Source of the DNA: Candidatus Borkfalkia faecavium
GTDB lineage: Bacteria > Bacillota > Clostridia > Christensenellales > Borkfalkiaceae
Length of the DNA: 63,383 nt
Assembly: GCA_019114755.1 (NCBI GenBank)
Contig: DXEW01000017.1
Span: 1-63,383, forward strand
Reading direction: 5' to 3'
Shown here: one piece after another, positions 52,780 to 60,762 of the stretch
Numbering within the stretch: position 1 is the first letter of the stretch
Layout of the letters: every line of letters begins with the position of its first letter
The notes under the pieces: model-generated
Database searches by the model: none
Seen by the model: the letters and a program-made list of their open reading frames with translations, nothing else
What the model was told of the DNA's origin: nothing
Position numbers and translations under genes: made by a program

Positions 52780-52818
52780 AAAAAAGCCACGGACTGTTGT
52801 CCGCGGCTTTTTTGTTAT
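52780..52818 (+). terminator. Terminator after tRNA-Arg
   Basis: AAAAAGCC.CGGAC/GTCCG.GGCTTTTTT stem, immediately after the CCA. A second copy of the hairpin and T-run lies at 52933-52958. Confidence 0.92.
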
Positions 52819-53057
52819 GTGCTCATAGCAGCTCGAATTGGTTGCCCAGCAGGGGCAAGCTATTCGGGCACGCAGTGCCTTGCGCCCGCAGGGCGCAAAA
52901 CTCCTTAGGGCGCGTGCTCGCCTTCCTATATACCACGGACTGTTGTCCGCGGCTTTTTTGTTATGCACCCATAGCAGCTCGAATTGGTTGCCGCTTGCGG
53001 CAAGCTATTCGGGCACACAGTGCCTTGCGCCCGCAGGGCGCAAAACTCCTTTGGCAC
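52787..53057 (+). repeat. About 146-bp tandem duplication downstream of tRNA-Arg
   Basis: CCACGGACTGTTGTCCGCGG begins both units (52787, 52933), followed by ATAGCAGCTCGAATTGGTTG, GGGCACGCAGTGCCTTGCGC and the TTGCGCCC/GGGCGCAA hairpin. The first unit ends with CTCCTTAGGGCGCG (52901-52914), identical to 52762-52775 at the tRNA 3' end; the second ends with a degenerate version. No gene. Confidence 0.85.
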
Positions 53058-53118
53058 CGTGGCGTGTGCCAAACGGTTAAAATATCGGAATTTATTATCG
53101 TTTTGCCTATAATTTTTC

Positions 53119-53147
53119 TTGACAGAATTAGTTCCATATAGTATTAT
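53119..53147 (+). promoter_or_regulatory. Promoter of the flavin reductase operon
   Basis: -35 TTGACA (53119-53124), 17-bp spacer, -10 TATTAT (53142-53147). Confidence 0.88.
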
Positions 53148-53174
53148 TTATTCGTACTATATAGTATAAATAAT
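53143..53174 (+). promoter_or_regulatory. Palindromic operator, probably for the operon's MarR regulator
   Basis: ATTATTTAT (53143-53151) and ATAAATAAT (53166-53174) form a perfect inverted repeat around the palindrome ACTATATAGT (53156-53165), overlapping the -10 and start site. Confidence 0.7.
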
Positions 53175-53190
53175 TCCAGGAGACACTGTT

Positions 53191-53694
53191 ATGAAAGAAA
53201 TCAAGATCGCACAGGCACCCGTTTTCACTTCCCCTAATCCCATGACTTTTATCTGCTCCAAGAAGGCGGACGGGAAAACGAACATGGCAACGCTCGCTTT
53301 TTGGACGTATGCTTCCACCAACCCTGGGAAAGTCGTGTTTTCACTGAACAAGGGCGCTTACACTTTGGAACTTCTTGCAAAAAATAAAGAAGTAGTTATT
53401 GCGGTTCCCGGCGTTTCGCTTACGGGCGCACTCATCGCCTGCGGTACCTCTTCGGGAAGGGCTACCGATAAGGTTGAAAAATTCGGCATTGCCATGCAGA
53501 AACTCGCCGGCACGGAAATCGAAATTCCCGAAGCAACCCGCCTTGCCATTGTAGCAAGCGTCTGTGAGACCGTGGATGCGGACGACCATGTTCTGCATAT
53601 CTGCAACGTAAAGAATGTTTATGCGGACGAAAGCGTCGATGCGGTATTCGGCTGGAAGGGCTACGGGGAATTTGCCGCCGCGCAGAAAAAATAA
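53191..53694 (+). CDS. Flavin reductase-like protein (FMN-binding split barrel)
   Basis: 167 residues; ATG at 53191 with AGGAG. PVFTSPNPMTFICSKKADGK, NMATLAFWTYASTNPGKVVF and SLTGALIACGTSSGRATDK are typical of the clostridial flavin reductase family that binds FMN. First gene of a four-gene operon with visibly lower GC than the surroundings. It could supply reduced flavin or electrons to the radical SAM proteins downstream; that is inference. Confidence 0.88.
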   Translation: MKEIKIAQAPVFTSPNPMTFICSKKADGKTNMATLAFWTYASTNPGKVVFSLNKGAYTLELLAKNKEVVIAVPGVSLTGALIACGTSSGRATDKVEKFGIAMQKLAGTEIEIPEATRLAIVASVCETVDADDHVLHICNVKNVYADESVDAVFGWKGYGEFAAAQKK

Positions 53695-53697
53695 ATT

Positions 53698-54357
53698 ATG
53701 GTATTTCCCATCAAAGATAAGATCAAAAATCTGAATATCGTTATCGGCTGCCCGATTGGTTGTCGATATTGCTACGCGCGTAACAACTGCCGCCGCTTTC
53801 ACATCACGGACGACTTTTTCAAACCGCAGTTTTTTGAAAACAAACTTCGTTTATTCGATACAAAGGAGCCGAAAGTTTTTCTGCTCACGGGCATGAGCGA
53901 CCTTGCCTATTGGCAGTTCGACTGGACGGAAAAAGTATTTGAAAAGGCGGCGCAGACGCCGCACAATCAATACCTTTTTCTGACAAAGCGCCCCGAACGG
54001 CTGCATATACAGACCGATCTTGATAATCTCTGGTTCGGCGTGACCGTCACCTGTGCAGCGGAAAGAAAGCGCATAGAAATTTTAAGGCGAAATGTAAAAG
54101 CAAAGCATTATCATGTCACGTTTGAGCCGCTCTCCGACGGCGTGGGAGAGGTCGATTTTTCGGGCATCGGTTGGACGGTCATCGGCACGGAAACGGGAAA
54201 CTGCAAGGGAAAGATCCCTACAAAAAAAGAGTGGGTAGATAATTTACATATGCAGGCAAAGGCGCGGGGCGTTCCCGTCTTTATGAAAGAGGCGCTGGAA
54301 GGCATTATGCCTGCCGATAAAATGATACAGGAATTTCCAAAGGAGTTCGGAATATGA
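53698..54357 (+). CDS. DUF5131-family radical-SAM-like protein
   Basis: 219 residues. The motif GCPIGCRYCYARNN (about 17-30) is a CX3CX2C iron-sulfur motif; LTGMSDLAYW and FLTKRPERL, then WFGVTVTCAAERKRIEIL and TFEPLSDGVGEVDF, TVIGTETGNCKGKI are the DUF5131 (phage Gp37/Gp68-like) blocks. Substrate unknown. It begins three bases after the reductase stop; its own stop overlaps the marR start (ATGA). Confidence 0.85.
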   Translation: MVFPIKDKIKNLNIVIGCPIGCRYCYARNNCRRFHITDDFFKPQFFENKLRLFDTKEPKVFLLTGMSDLAYWQFDWTEKVFEKAAQTPHNQYLFLTKRPERLHIQTDLDNLWFGVTVTCAAERKRIEILRRNVKAKHYHVTFEPLSDGVGEVDFSGIGWTVIGTETGNCKGKIPTKKEWVDNLHMQAKARGVPVFMKEALEGIMPADKMIQEFPKEFGI

Positions 54358-54782
54358 CGCAAAGACAGGGCGGATTTTTGATTTCCAAAATAAAACAGAT
54401 CGGCGGGCGCAGGTTCGATAAGATATTGCAAGAAAAAAATATCGACGCTTTCAACGGCGCGCAGGGAAAAATTTTGTATGTACTCTGGCAGGGAGGGAAA
54501 ATGACGGCGACGGAGATCTCAAAAAAGAGCGGCCTTGCCAAGACGACGCTCACCGCCATGCTTGCACGAATGCAGGAACAGGGGCTTATCCGCATCGAAG
54601 AAAATGCAAACGACAGGCGCAGCGCACTTGTATGCCTGACTGAAAAAGCCGCCGCACTCAAAGATAAATACGACGGCGTGACAAAAGAGATCGAAGAAAT
54701 TTATTATAAAGGCTTTTCGGACGAGGAGATCGAGCAATTCGAAAACTATCTGAAACGCATCCTCAACAATCTTGGAGACTGA
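54354..54782 (+). CDS. MarR-family transcriptional regulator
   Basis: 142 residues; winged helix-turn-helix (TATEISKKSGLAKTTLTAML, wing with NDRRSALVCLTEKA). Likely controls its own operon through the palindrome at 53143-53174. The start overlaps the preceding stop by four bases. Confidence 0.92.
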   Translation: MTQRQGGFLISKIKQIGGRRFDKILQEKNIDAFNGAQGKILYVLWQGGKMTATEISKKSGLAKTTLTAMLARMQEQGLIRIEENANDRRSALVCLTEKAAALKDKYDGVTKEIEEIYYKGFSDEEIEQFENYLKRILNNLGD

Positions 54783-54783
54783 T

Positions 54784-55665
54784 ATGGACGAAGTAAAGAT
54801 ACGCGATATACGGGTAAAAACCGTACTCACAAAATCGAACCTGCCCATAGCCGGTTACTCGGTAAACCCCTATGTAGGCTGCACGCACGCCTGCAAGTAT
54901 TGCTATGCCTGTTTCATGAAACGGTTTACGGGGCATGACGAGCCGTGGGGAACCTTTCTCGACGTCAAGCATTGGGAGCCGATCAAAAACCCGCAGAGGT
55001 ACGACGGACAGACGATGATCGTAGGCTCGGTCACGGACGCTTATAATCCGCAGGAGGAAACGTTCCGCCGGACGCACGCCTTTTTAGAGCAGATGCAGGG
55101 CAGCAGAATAAACCTTATTATCACCACCAAGTCAGATCTTGTGCTGCGCGACCTCGATTTGATAAAGACTTTCCCGTCTCCCCTTATAAGTTGGTCGATA
55201 AACACACTCGACGAAAATTTCAAGAACGATATGGACAGCGCTGTTTCCATAGAGCGCAGGATTGCGGCAATGAAAAAGTGCCACGAAGAAGGCATTCGAA
55301 CGACCTGCTTTATATCGCCCATATTCCCTGAAATCACCGAAGTATTTGACATTGTTGAAAAAATCAAGGACTTCTGCGACTATATCTGGCTGGAAAATCT
55401 GAATCTGCGCGGCAATTTCAAGGCAGACGTCATGAACTATATTGAGGAAAAGTATCCCCCTCTTTTGCCGCTGTACCGCGAAATCTATAATAAGAACGAT
55501 ACGACCTATTGGAAGATATTAGACCAAAAGGTTGCGGACTACGCCTGCGCAAACGATTTCATGTATGTAATCGACGAAGAACCTTTCCTGCGCAACCCCA
55601 CAGGCAAACCCATCATTATAAATTACTTCTATCATTCGCAGATAAAGCAATCTGCTAAAAAATAA
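54784..55665 (+). CDS. Radical SAM protein of the SPL-like family
   Basis: 293 residues from the ATG at 54784 (MDEVKIRDIRVKTVLTKSN), GGAG upstream. CTHACKYCYA (about 33-42) is the CX3CX2C cluster motif; VGSVTDAYNPQE, INLIITTKSDLVLRDLD and ISWSINTLDENF follow the TIM-barrel order of spore-photoproduct-lyase-like radical SAM proteins. True SPL activity is unproven and the gene lies with another radical SAM-like gene. Two bases after marR. Confidence 0.88.
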   Translation: MDEVKIRDIRVKTVLTKSNLPIAGYSVNPYVGCTHACKYCYACFMKRFTGHDEPWGTFLDVKHWEPIKNPQRYDGQTMIVGSVTDAYNPQEETFRRTHAFLEQMQGSRINLIITTKSDLVLRDLDLIKTFPSPLISWSINTLDENFKNDMDSAVSIERRIAAMKKCHEEGIRTTCFISPIFPEITEVFDIVEKIKDFCDYIWLENLNLRGNFKADVMNYIEEKYPPLLPLYREIYNKNDTTYWKILDQKVADYACANDFMYVIDEEPFLRNPTGKPIIINYFYHSQIKQSAKK

Positions 55666-55751
55666 TCGCAGTACCCGTCAAAACCCTTTTGAAACGAAAA
55701 ATTGAATTTGGTGGTGTAGCAATACTTGATAAAAAGTGTCCATAAAAATAT

Positions 55752-56012
55752 GTGACAGTCTATAAGCTCGACCGATTTTCCCGAAACAAATACGAAACGG
55801 CGATACATAAAAAAGCATTGCGCGACAACGGCGTGAAAGTATTATCCGCAATGGAGAATATCCCCGACACGCCAGAGGGAATAATCCTTGAAAGTTTGAA
55901 TGCAACGGCAGAAAAAAACGCCGTCGCCAGCGATACGAGCAGCGAAAATTCGCGCGCGCTGCAGTTGAGCTTTGCCGATATGAATTTGTCGCCCAACGAC
56001 GATGCCGAATAG
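55752..56012 (+). pseudogene. Serine recombinase remnant
   Basis: VYKLDRFSRNKYETAIHKKA then LRDNGVKVLSAMENIPDTPE and GIILESL are the central part of the resolvase catalytic domain of large serine recombinases. The N-terminus with the catalytic Ser is missing and after ESL the sequence departs from the family. Likely the remains of the element that brought in the 53-55 kb operon. Confidence 0.75.
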
Positions 56013-56136
56013 AACAGCACCGTCAAAAAAGAAAAGAGCACGCCCGCCCTCCGCCATGCCGCGCAGACGATTTTTTCGCCCCGCGGCTTTTTGAAAACAC
56101 CCGTATTATATCACCTTGACAGCGCCGCCGCAATGA

Positions 56137-56436
56137 GAGATCTTCCGCGCCCCGCAGCTGCCGTGGCGGGCAGAAGAGGCGGCGGCGCGGGCAGGCCTTT
56201 GCTGCGGGCACTTCCACGTGCTGTACAAAAAATATTTCCGCACCACCTTCCTTGCCGACGTTATCGCGGCGCGCATCCAGCGGGCGGAAGAGCTGCTGCT
56301 CTCCGGCTCCGAGAGCATCGCCGCCGTCGCCGAGCGGTGCGGATATGAAAACGCGGAACACTTTTACCGCCAGTTCAAGGCCGTGACGGGCAAAACGCCC
56401 CGCGCCTTCCGCGAGGGAGGCGCCCCGTTGAAATGA
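56137..56436 (+). pseudogene. AraC-family C-terminal domain fragment
   Basis: After an in-frame stop at 56134, the frame reads PWRAEEAAARAGLCCGHFHV, then LYKKYFRTTFLADVIAARIQ and the second helix-turn-helix SIAAVAERCGYENAEHFYRQ to a stop at 56436. Only the AraC DNA-binding domain (about 100 residues) remains; no ligand domain is found. High GC like the flanking genome. Confidence 0.65.
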
Positions 56437-56490
56437 CGCCCGCGTGTCGGCAAAACGGCGCCCCGGCGAAATGACGCCCGCGCGCCATTC
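56423..56490 (+). repeat. Short tandem duplication after the AraC fragment
   Basis: GGCGCCCCG..GAAATGACGC followed by CCGCG occurs twice, about 36 bp apart. Confidence 0.7.
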
Positions 56491-56512
56491 GCAGTCTCCC
56501 CGAACAACATAA

Positions 56513-56541
56513 AAAACCCCGGCGGAGGACCGACCGGGGGA
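56513..56541 (-). terminator. Terminator after mutM
   Basis: CCCCGG/CCGGGG stem with GTCGG tip, followed by TTTTTTATG on the minus strand. Confidence 0.85.
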
Positions 56542-56556
56542 ATGTGAATAAAAAAT

Positions 56557-57372
56557 TTATTTTTGGCAATGAGGGCAGAACACGCTGCTTCTGCCGCCGA
56601 GCACGATGCGCGCGAGCGGCGCGCCGCATACGGGGCAGGGCTTACCGCCCCTGCCGTACACCTGCAAAAAGGGAGTGTTGCGGTAGTCCTTTCCGCCGCC
56701 CGCCGCGTATTCTGCAAACGAAATGCTGTTTTTTTCAATGAAATACTCTAACCGCTCCGGGATGGCGGCGGCGAGCTTTTCCCATTCCGCATCCGTCAGC
56801 GTGCAGCAGGGCCTGCTCGGGCGGATGCCGCAGGAAAAGAGGATCTCGTCCGAATAGATGTTGCCGATGCCGGCGACGGCGCGCTGGTCGAGCAGCAGCG
56901 CCTTGACCGGACGCCTGCCGCCGCCGAAGGCGCGCAGATATGCCGCCGTGAGCCCGCCAAACGGCTCGATGCCGAGCTTATCTGCCCCGCTCACGTCTTT
57001 CCCGCCCGCGGGGGTGAACCAAAGTTTGCCCAGGCGGCGCACATCGACATAGCGCAGCTGCATGCCGTCATCGAGCGACAGGGCTATGTGCGTGTGCCCC
57101 GCAAGCGGGGCCTCTGCCCCTTCGAGCGTGAGGCAGCCCGTCATGCGCAGGTGGATAGTCAAAAAGGCGCCGCCCGCAAAGCACAGGCGCAGGAACTTCC
57201 CTCGCCGCGAAAACGCCTCGACCTTCTGCCCTACAAGGCAGGCGGCAAACTCTTCCGGGGCGGGGGCGGCTATGACCTGCCCGCAATAGATATGTACGGC
57301 GCGCACCGTCTTTTGCAGAAGGCGCGGCTCCAGCACCCGCCGCACCGTTTCCACTTCCGGCAATTCCGGCAT
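56557..57372 (-). CDS. mutM: Formamidopyrimidine-DNA glycosylase
   Basis: 271 residues, complete. PELPEVETVRR with catalytic Pro2 and Glu3, the H2TH region (VAGIGNIYSDEILF) and the C-terminal zinc finger (CPVCGAPL...CPHC). Excises 8-oxoguanine and related lesions. AGGAGG precedes the ATG. It is the last gene of the MATE-106aa-mutM minus-strand run. Confidence 0.97.
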   Translation of the reverse strand: MPELPEVETVRRVLEPRLLQKTVRAVHIYCGQVIAAPAPEEFAACLVGQKVEAFSRRGKFLRLCFAGGAFLTIHLRMTGCLTLEGAEAPLAGHTHIALSLDDGMQLRYVDVRRLGKLWFTPAGGKDVSGADKLGIEPFGGLTAAYLRAFGGGRRPVKALLLDQRAVAGIGNIYSDEILFSCGIRPSRPCCTLTDAEWEKLAAAIPERLEYFIEKNSISFAEYAAGGGKDYRNTPFLQVYGRGGKPCPVCGAPLARIVLGGRSSVFCPHCQK

Positions 57373-57435
57373 ACGTTTCCTCCTTTTGCAGCGGCTTTTA
57401 TACTGCTCTTTGTACCGCCCGCCCTCCGTCGTGGG

Positions 57436-57756
57436 TTATTCTTCTACTCTTTCCCAAAAATCGAGCCCTGCCAACCAGCCATACCGCAAGTATTTTTGAT
57501 AAAACGGGTCATCCTCGGCAGGGTCGCCGTCTATATACGCATCCACCTCTAACTGCAAGGCGTCTCTGACGATCTCTTGCAGCCTTTCTTCCGTTACATG
57601 CAGATCGATAATGCAAGGCTCGTCCTCTTCTTCCACAAACCCCAAGGTGACGAGCGCGGGATCGCGTACCAACAACTCAACGACGATATCCGGGTACAAC
57701 TCGTGTAAACATTTTTTCAGATCTTTATAAAGAGGAAAACTCGTCTTCAATTTCAT
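57436..57756 (-). CDS. Hypothetical acidic protein, 106 residues
   Basis: Starts MKLKTSFPLYKDLKKCLHEL at 57754-57756; only a weak GAGAAA precedes, consistent with coupling to the MATE gene, whose stop lies 11 bp upstream. Rich in Asp/Glu, with a single Cys and no membrane segment. No family recognised. It could be a small binding or immunity-type protein, but nothing supports that directly. Confidence 0.6.
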   Translation of the reverse strand: MKLKTSFPLYKDLKKCLHELYPDIVVELLVRDPALVTLGFVEEEDEPCIIDLHVTEERLQEIVRDALQLEVDAYIDGDPAEDDPFYQKYLRYGWLAGLDFWERVEE

Positions 57757-57767
57757 ACTTTTATTTC

Positions 57768-59138
57768 TCAATTCCCCTGCGGCTGCAAGACGCGCTTTGC
57801 CCTGCGGTAGGCAAAGGCGAAATAGGCGATCTCCGCCGCCGCCGTGATCGTCCACGACACGGGGTACAGCAGATACAGCATGGTCGTCGTGCCCGCGAGC
57901 GGAAAGATGCAGTACACCCAGAACACGCGGAACACGCACGAACCCAAAATGACGACGACCGTCGGCACCACCGTTTTGCCCAACCCGCGCGCGGCGGCGA
58001 TGGTGTTATCCATAAAGGCGGAGAGCGCGTACGAGAAGCACATCACCGCCAGCCGCTGCCTGCCCGCCTCGATGACGGCGGCCTCGCCCGTAAAGATGGA
58101 TAAGAAGGCGCCCGCACAGGCGAAGAGCAGCAAGCCGCATACCAATCCGGACCCGAAAGAATACAGAAGGCTGACAAAATAACAGGGCAAGATGCGCTCC
58201 GCTTTGCCCGCGCCGAAGTTTTGCCCGATGAAGCTGGTGCAGCCGGTGTAGAAGGCCGCCATCAGCTCGAACACGATGGTATCGGCGTTGACGGCGGCGG
58301 AGTTGCCCTCGACCACCGTGCCGTCAAAGGTGTTGATGCCCGCCTGGATGAACAGGTTCGCCAGCTGAAAGATGGCGTTCTGGATGCCCGCGGGGATGCC
58401 CGTGGCGAGCACGCTTTTGGCAAAGGCGGGGTCTATGCGCAGGCGGGAAAGGCGCAGGCGGTAGGCGCGGCGGGCGCGGGCGAGCGCCGTCAGGATGAGC
58501 GCGCAGGAGAGCCACTGCGAGATGGTCGAAGCCAGCGCCACCCCCGCCACCGACATATTGCAGACGATGACGAAAAAGAGGTTGAGGAGGATGTTGGTGA
58601 CGCCCGCAGCCGTCAGAAACAGCAGCGGTTTGCGGGTATCGCCGTCGGCGGAAAAGATGCCGTTGCCGCAGTTGTACAGCGCCGTGCCCGCGGCGCCCGT
58701 AAAATAGATGTACACATACAGCAGCGCCCCTTCCAAAAACTGCGGCTTGGTGCCCATCAGCAGCAGCACGGGGCGGGCAAGCCCCATCGCCAGCGCCGCC
58801 ACCAACAGCCCGAAGGCGGCGGATACGATGAGCGCCGTATGCGCCGCCCGCGCGGAGCCCTCTTCATCTTCCGCCCCCAGACGCTGCGCCATGACGGCGT
58901 TGATGCCCGTGCCCATGCCGATGAGAAGCCCCGTGAACAGGGCGACGTATGTGGTGGTGGAACCGACGGCGCCCAGCGCGCCCGCAGAGCCGAACCTGCC
59001 CACCACGGCTACGTCTGACATGTTGAACAGCACCTGCAGCACGTTTGAAAACATGAGCGGCAGGCTGAAGAGCAATATATTTTTCAAAAGCGGGCCCTGC
59101 GTCATCGACAGCGCCCGCTTTGCGCGGTCCTTGTGCAT
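57768..59138 (-). CDS. MATE-family efflux transporter (second copy)
   Basis: 456 residues, twelve membrane segments. MSDVAVVGRFGSAGALGAVG, GMGTGINAVMAQRLGAEDEE and GTSFIGQNFGAGK-like CTSFIGQNFGAGKAERI are MATE/NorM-DinF marks. It is only distantly similar to the MATE at 45.8 kb, so not a recent duplicate. Export substrate unknown. Confidence 0.92.
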   Translation of the reverse strand: MHKDRAKRALSMTQGPLLKNILLFSLPLMFSNVLQVLFNMSDVAVVGRFGSAGALGAVGSTTTYVALFTGLLIGMGTGINAVMAQRLGAEDEEGSARAAHTALIVSAAFGLLVAALAMGLARPVLLLMGTKPQFLEGALLYVYIYFTGAAGTALYNCGNGIFSADGDTRKPLLFLTAAGVTNILLNLFFVIVCNMSVAGVALASTISQWLSCALILTALARARRAYRLRLSRLRIDPAFAKSVLATGIPAGIQNAIFQLANLFIQAGINTFDGTVVEGNSAAVNADTIVFELMAAFYTGCTSFIGQNFGAGKAERILPCYFVSLLYSFGSGLVCGLLLFACAGAFLSIFTGEAAVIEAGRQRLAVMCFSYALSAFMDNTIAAARGLGKTVVPTVVVILGSCVFRVFWVYCIFPLAGTTTMLYLLYPVSWTITAAAEIAYFAFAYRRAKRVLQPQGN

Positions 59139-59184
59139 AAAAACCTTCGTGTGAAAAAATCAAAGCGGCAAAGTTACAGAAAAA

Positions 59185-59212
59185 AGTATACCAGCCTCCC
59201 CGCCAAAGTCAA
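59185..59212 (-). promoter_or_regulatory. Promoter of the second MATE gene
   Basis: -35 TTGACT (59207-59212), 16-bp spacer, extended -10 TGGTATACT (TATACT at 59185-59190). Confidence 0.8.
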
Positions 59213-59218
59213 CTCTTT

Positions 59219-59345
59219 TGCGCGAACTTTTTTGAAAATTTTTGCGCGGAACTTTGGGAACGCTCTGCGCGGAATTTTGAAAATTTTTGCACGGGATTTT
59301 GGGAATGATTTGTGCAGATTTTTTGAAAATTTTTGCGCCGGCGCT
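59219..59345. repeat. 45-46-bp tandem repeat, three copies
   Basis: TTTTGAAAATTTTTGCGCGG-type units with TGAAAATTTTTGC at 59233, 59278 and 59324. AT-rich with GGGAA spacers. Reading frames through it give 15-residue periodicity but are not genes. Confidence 0.85.
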
Positions 59346-59499
59346 GTCCATTTTAGCCCCGCGCTTTGGAAATTTCCGCCCCTTCCCTCTATCCGATTTT
59401 GCGCGCCGATGGCAGATGCGGCGGCTCTATCCCTTATCCCCCCCCGCGCATTAAAAATTTTTCCGCGCATACTTTTTGGCAAGGCGGGGCATACTGACG

Positions 59500-59600
59500 G
59501 TCAAAAGGAAGGTGCGGGGCACGCCCGACCCTTTCCGCAGCGCGGCGCAGGGGTACGGGGTGAAGCCCGACCCTTTCCGCATGGCGCCCATGGCGCAGGC
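59500..59600 (+). repeat. Imperfect direct repeat before the 146-residue gene
   Basis: GCCCGACCCTTTCCGCA occurs at about 59523 and 59566, with similar flanks. No separate gene. Confidence 0.6.
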
Positions 59601-59613
59601 AGGAGGAACAGAG

Positions 59614-60054
59614 ATGACAGATAAAAAATCGGGCGAGGAACTGCTCGCCGAGGTATACCGCAACACCCGCTACGCGCTCGCTTCCATCGCCGACATTTTG
59701 CCGGAGACGGAAGACGAACGCCTGCGCGAAGAACTCAAGCAGATGCACGACGGCTACGAGCACATTTCCGGCAAGGCGGCGGCGCTGGCAAAGGAACGGG
59801 GCCTCGAGCTCAAGGACCCGGGGCCCTTGAAGCGGGCGATGATGTGGGGCTCGGTGAAGATGAACGCCCTCAAAGACGATTCGCGCGCGCATATCGCCGA
59901 GATGCTGACGCAGGGCACGGTGATGGGCATCACGGCGCTGACGCGCTCGCTCGGCGAAAGCGAGCGGGCGGACGAGGATATCCGCGCCGTGGCGGACGAA
60001 CTGCTGCTGTTGGAGCAGCAATACGAACAGACAATGAAAAGCTATATTTACTGA
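59614..60054 (+). CDS. Conserved hypothetical protein, 146 residues (all-helical)
   Basis: ATG at 59614 with AGGAGG. Almost entirely predicted helix (residues 5-50, 52-70, 80-110, 115-146), Glu/Asp/Ala-rich, resembling a four-helix ferritin-like or DUF2383-type bundle. The block GPLKRAMMWGSVKMNALKDD looks strongly conserved. No metal-ligand set could be defined. Function unknown. Confidence 0.7.
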   Translation: MTDKKSGEELLAEVYRNTRYALASIADILPETEDERLREELKQMHDGYEHISGKAAALAKERGLELKDPGPLKRAMMWGSVKMNALKDDSRAHIAEMLTQGTVMGITALTRSLGESERADEDIRAVADELLLLEQQYEQTMKSYIY

Positions 60055-60214
60055 ACGCCGCCCCCCTTTTTATGGGGAAGAACTCTACGCCCACACAAAG
60101 CAAAAGCGCGGGCAGGGCAAAGAGAGTACGGCTGCGTAAAGAAAATGGGGCGCGCGCAGCCGCCCTTCGCGTGCGGAGGGCGGCTGCATGCAGGGCAAAT
60201 AAGCAAAAAGAGAG

Positions 60215-60246
60215 GGGCGCGCGTCCATAAGGACGCGCGCCCCTCT
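60215..60246. terminator. Bidirectional terminator between the 146-aa and 130-aa genes
   Basis: GGGGCGCGCGTCC/GGACGCGCGCCCC perfect stem, TCTTTCG on the plus strand and TCTCTTTTTG on the minus strand. A second hairpin GCAGCCGCCCT/AGGGCGGCTGC lies at about 60158-60189. Confidence 0.85.
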
Positions 60247-60277
60247 TTCGTATAACTCACCCGCTGGCGGGCATATG

Positions 60278-60670
60278 TTACTTCTGTTCGGGGATATCCT
60301 CTTCCTTTTCTGCGGGCAGCGCTTTGTTTTGGGAGGGCTGTTCACCCCGTGCATTCACCAATTCCATGACGATAAAGAATGCGTAGGCGGCGATCTTCAG
60401 GATGAGCACCGCAAAGCTGAACCACACGATGAAGGCGGCAAACCCTGCCGAATACACGCCCTGCGAAATGGCGCTGAAGATGCTGATCAGCGCGTCGACC
60501 GCCAAAAAGACGAGGGTGACGATAAAGCAGGTCTTTGCCGTCTTTTTCAGGTCTTCGTCCTCACTTTTGACGATGGCGTAGCCGCCGGCGATGGCGAAGG
60601 CGATGATGCTCACATACCCGCACGCCCAGATGAGGATCTTTTTCCAACTGTTGCTCCAAACCTCTTTCAT
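60278..60670 (-). CDS. Small integral membrane protein, 130 residues
   Basis: ATG at 60668-60670 with GGAGG. Three membrane segments (about 10-32, 45-68, 78-105) and a Lys/Glu-rich cytosolic tail (GEQPSQNKALPAEKEEDIPE). No family recognised. Consensus promoter just upstream suggests substantial expression. Confidence 0.65.
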   Translation of the reverse strand: MKEVWSNSWKKILIWACGYVSIIAFAIAGGYAIVKSEDEDLKKTAKTCFIVTLVFLAVDALISIFSAISQGVYSAGFAAFIVWFSFAVLILKIAAYAFFIVMELVNARGEQPSQNKALPAEKEEDIPEQK

Positions 60671-60704
60671 AATATCCTCCTTACCGAATTTTCTCGGCAC
60701 TTCT

Positions 60705-60733
60705 ATTATAAATGACGAAAGGCGCTTTGTCAA
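60705..60733 (-). promoter_or_regulatory. Consensus promoter of the 130-residue membrane protein
   Basis: TTGACA (60728-60733), 17 bp, TATAAT (60705-60710). Confidence 0.93.
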
Positions 60734-60762
60734 TACCTGAATAAAAAAAAGAGGGAAATCCG

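Noticed and set aside
52800-53057. Degenerate tRNA genes downstream of tRNA-Arg
   Set aside because: AGCAGCTCGAATTGG resembles a D-arm, but no complete cloverleaf can be drawn; better explained as duplicated terminator and hairpin sequence.
55678-55905. Minus-strand frame opposite the recombinase remnant
   Set aside because: Antisense to the recognisable resolvase fragment, no ribosome site.
57436-57939. Longer 167-codon version of the 106-residue gene
   Set aside because: The added N-terminus overlaps the end of the MATE gene in another frame and has no start signals.
59219-59345. CRISPR or coding repeat at 59.2 kb
   Set aside because: Unit and spacer are both part of a 45-bp tandem repeat; both strands give low-complexity peptides without start signals.
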